Of a stretch of DNA of 17,335 bases, positions 15,712-17,335 are shown piece after piece. This DNA comes from Melioribacteraceae bacterium (lineage in GTDB: Bacteria > Bacteroidota > Ignavibacteria > Ignavibacteriales > Melioribacteraceae): assembly GCA_026983755.1 (NCBI GenBank), contig JALSTL010000050.1:1-17335 (forward strand), read 5' to 3'. The stretch's first letter is position 1, and every line of letters begins with the position of its first letter. The notes under the pieces are model-generated. The model ran no database searches, had not been told where the DNA came from, and was given only the letters and a program-made list of their open reading frames with translations. The position numbers and the translations under genes were made by a program.

Positions 15712-17052
15712 ATGACTAAAATAAAAAATGTAATAAAACGTAGTGGCACAATTGTACCGTTCAAAAAATTAAGAATTATGAATGCCATATACAGAGCCGC
15801 AATTTCCGTTGGCGGAAGAGATAAAGAACGCTCCGAATATTTGGCAGATAAAGTTGTTGAAATTTTAGAACAAAAATTTGATGAGAATAATCCTCCTCAT
15901 ATAGAAGAAATTCAAGATACGGTTGAAAAAGTATTGATTGAAAACGGACATGCAAAAGTAGCCAAGGAATATATTTTATATAGAGATGAAAGGAACAAAA
16001 AAAGGAAAAAAGAAGCAAGACTTGCCTCCAAACCGGATGCAAATATTCCGTGGTCTAAAATTTGGCATGTTTTGGATTGGGCGGCAACGCACGAATTAAA
16101 TACAATAGAAAAATATAACAACAGAGTAAAAGCCGGTGAATTCCCTCATATTGTGCACGAATCCGAAGCCGCCTATGAAGAAGACCTTGATACCGCCGCT
16201 CAAATGATAATTGATAGAAGCGATAAACTTAGAATGGTTTTTATTAGCGGACCATCATCTTCAGGTAAAACCACAACAACAATAAAAATTGAACAAAGAC
16301 TGAAGAAAAAAGGATTTAAATTTGTAACAATTAATGTGGACCATTATTTCTTCGATTTGGAAGAACATCCGAAAGATGAATTTGGAGATTACGATTTTGA
16401 AACTCCGCAAGCATTAGACCTTGAATTAATAAATGAGCATTTACTGAAATTATCCGAAGGTAAAGAAGTAAAAATTCCTTTTTACGATTTTAAAAAAGGG
16501 AAGAGGTATTTAAATCAAACTCCAATGCAATTAAAAGAGAATGAAATTATTCTTATAGATAGTTTGCACGGTCTTTTCCCGGAATTTAGTAAAGATATAC
16601 CGGAAGACGTAAAATTTAAAGTTTATCTTGAACCTTTATTGCAAATGAAAGATGACGAAGGTAAATATATTCAATGGACCGATATAAGATTAATGAGAAG
16701 AATGCTTAGAGATTCGGTTCAGCGCGGATATGAACCTTTGCAAACATTGAAACATTGGCATTATGTCAGATCAAGTGAATTGAGAAATATTATTCCTTAT
16801 GCAAATACAGCGGATTTTATCATTAACAGTGGAATGCCATTTGAGTTATCCCTTTATAAACCCAAATTACTTTCCAAATTTGAAAAATGGGAATACCAAT
16901 TTAAAAACGACCCTCTTAAAAATGATGCTTACATTAGAGCTGCTCGCATAAAAAATATGTTGGCCCAGTTTGTTCCGGTAGAAGATGATTCTCCTATCCC
17001 GAAAGATTCCGTTTTACGCGAGTTTATTGGCGGAAGTATATATAAATACTAA
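15712..17052 (+). CDS. ATP-cone plus uridine kinase/phosphoribulokinase-like kinase
   Basis: This 446-residue cytoplasmic protein has two domains. Residues about 4-95 form an ATP-cone, the nucleotide-sensing module known from ribonucleotide reductases and NrdR (KRSGTIVPFKKLRI at 9-22, helix pairs, and a basic KKRKKEARL end near 97-104). Residues about 170-430 are a P-loop kinase of the uridine kinase/phosphoribulokinase type. Walker A is GPSSSGKT (180-187), NVDHYF (208-213) carries the likely catalytic Asp210, and FYDFKKGKR (257-265) and ILIDSLHGLF (280-289, Walker B-like) follow. The likely reaction is ATP- or GTP-dependent phosphorylation of a nucleoside or related sugar, and the exact substrate cannot be read. 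The ATP-cone suggests allosteric control by adenine nucleotide levels. It starts 43 nt after the previous gene with no strong ribosome binding site, and no obvious terminator follows. Confidence 0.85.
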   Translation: MTKIKNVIKRSGTIVPFKKLRIMNAIYRAAISVGGRDKERSEYLADKVVEILEQKFDENNPPHIEEIQDTVEKVLIENGHAKVAKEYILYRDERNKKRKKEARLASKPDANIPWSKIWHVLDWAATHELNTIEKYNNRVKAGEFPHIVHESEAAYEEDLDTAAQMIIDRSDKLRMVFISGPSSSGKTTTTIKIEQRLKKKGFKFVTINVDHYFFDLEEHPKDEFGDYDFETPQALDLELINEHLLKLSEGKEVKIPFYDFKKGKRYLNQTPMQLKENEIILIDSLHGLFPEFSKDIPEDVKFKVYLEPLLQMKDDEGKYIQWTDIRLMRRMLRDSVQRGYEPLQTLKHWHYVRSSELRNIIPYANTADFIINSGMPFELSLYKPKLLSKFEKWEYQFKNDPLKNDAYIRAARIKNMLAQFVPVEDDSPIPKDSVLREFIGGSIYKY

Positions 17053-17289
17053 TAGATTTCTTTTTCATTAAAATAGTTACAATCACTTTCCCAGCAAACA
17101 TACGTATGAATAAAATTTATGATGTTATTTCTTTTTTAATCATATCAATTTACAATATACTTTATAAGGAATAACGATTAAAAACTATCTTTAACTTTTC
17201 CGTAAATTTATTTTTCACTTAAATATTTCGATAATAAAGAATAATTTTATATCATAAAATAAAAGGCAATGAAAAATAGGAGAAAAATA
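17053..17289. other. AT-rich intergenic region
   Basis: This is the longest gap in the window. It contains no convincing gene, terminator or RNA. The one compact symmetric element is the 10-bp palindrome CATACGTATG at 17099-17108. The region probably carries the promoter of the truncated gene starting at 17290, but several TATAAT-like words make a specific site impossible to choose. Confidence 0.4.
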
Positions 17290-17335
17290 ATGAGGAAGTT
17301 TGCAAAGGTATTTTTATTGTTTCTTTTCGGTCAAG
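17290..17335 (+). CDS. Start of an exported protein, truncated by the window end
   Basis: An ATG at 17290 is preceded by TAGGAG (17277-17282), a good ribosome binding site at 7-nt spacing. The 15 readable codons encode MRKFAKVFLLFLFGQ, two early basic residues and then a hydrophobic core, which is a typical signal-peptide start. The frame stays open to the window edge. Nothing about function can be said. Confidence 0.6.
   Translation, partial: MRKFAKVFLLFLFGQ

Noticed and set aside
15776..16121. Two overlapping minus-strand open frames under the ATP-cone
   Set aside because: They are antisense to a conserved domain and no start signal supports either one.
17106..17174. 22-codon open frame starting in the CATACGTATG palindrome
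   Set aside because: There is no ribosome binding site, the frame is very short, and such frames are expected by chance in AT-rich DNA.
1..17335. Mobile elements, CRISPR, defence or phage genes
   Set aside because: I looked for transposase, integrase, repeat-spacer and toxin-antitoxin patterns and found none. The window reads as core metabolism and envelope genes.

Overview
The window is strongly AT-rich, and every gene I can support lies on the + strand with short gaps or small overlaps. It reads as ordinary chromosome from a respiring bacterium with an outer membrane. The best guess is the Bacteroidota/Ignavibacteriota (FCB) group, and within it an Ignavibacteria-like lineage rather than classical Bacteroidia. 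This rests on gene content and on visible Shine-Dalgarno-like GGAG/AGGAG motifs before about half the starts, which Bacteroidia mostly lack. It is an inference, since no rRNA or other marker gene is present.

Region 1 (110-6336) is a cytochrome c oxidase operon: a SCO copper chaperone, subunit I, subunit III, subunit IV, subunit II, heme O synthase, and a polytopic membrane protein ending in a c-type cytochrome domain. A good rho-independent terminator at 6357-6386 closes it. Subunit I carries the YSHPAVY signature of A2-type heme-copper oxidases. Subunit II has a complete CuA site but no fused cytochrome c domain. The last gene of the operon may supply that missing electron-entry domain as a separate, membrane-anchored protein, and it is the most interesting item here.

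Region 2 (6403-12088) is a tightly packed housekeeping block: prmC (release-factor methylation), dtd (D-aminoacyl-tRNA deacylase), a small alkaline-phosphatase-superfamily metalloenzyme of unknown substrate, comEC (DNA uptake channel) and murB (peptidoglycan precursor synthesis). Two junctions are 4-nt stop/start overlaps, so translational coupling is likely.

Region 3 (12105-17052) holds a POT-like MFS transporter, an uncharacterised secreted or outer-membrane beta-rich protein with a small exported partner 4 nt downstream, and a two-domain kinase (ATP-cone plus uridine kinase/phosphoribulokinase-type P-loop domain). A 237-nt AT-rich gap follows, then the first 15 codons of a gene for an exported protein that runs off the window.

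I saw no tRNA or rRNA gene, CRISPR array, insertion sequence, integrase, phage gene or defence system. Candidates for new biology are the 8-TM/cytochrome c protein, the outer-membrane pair, and the homopolymeric G8 tract inside the heme O synthase gene.
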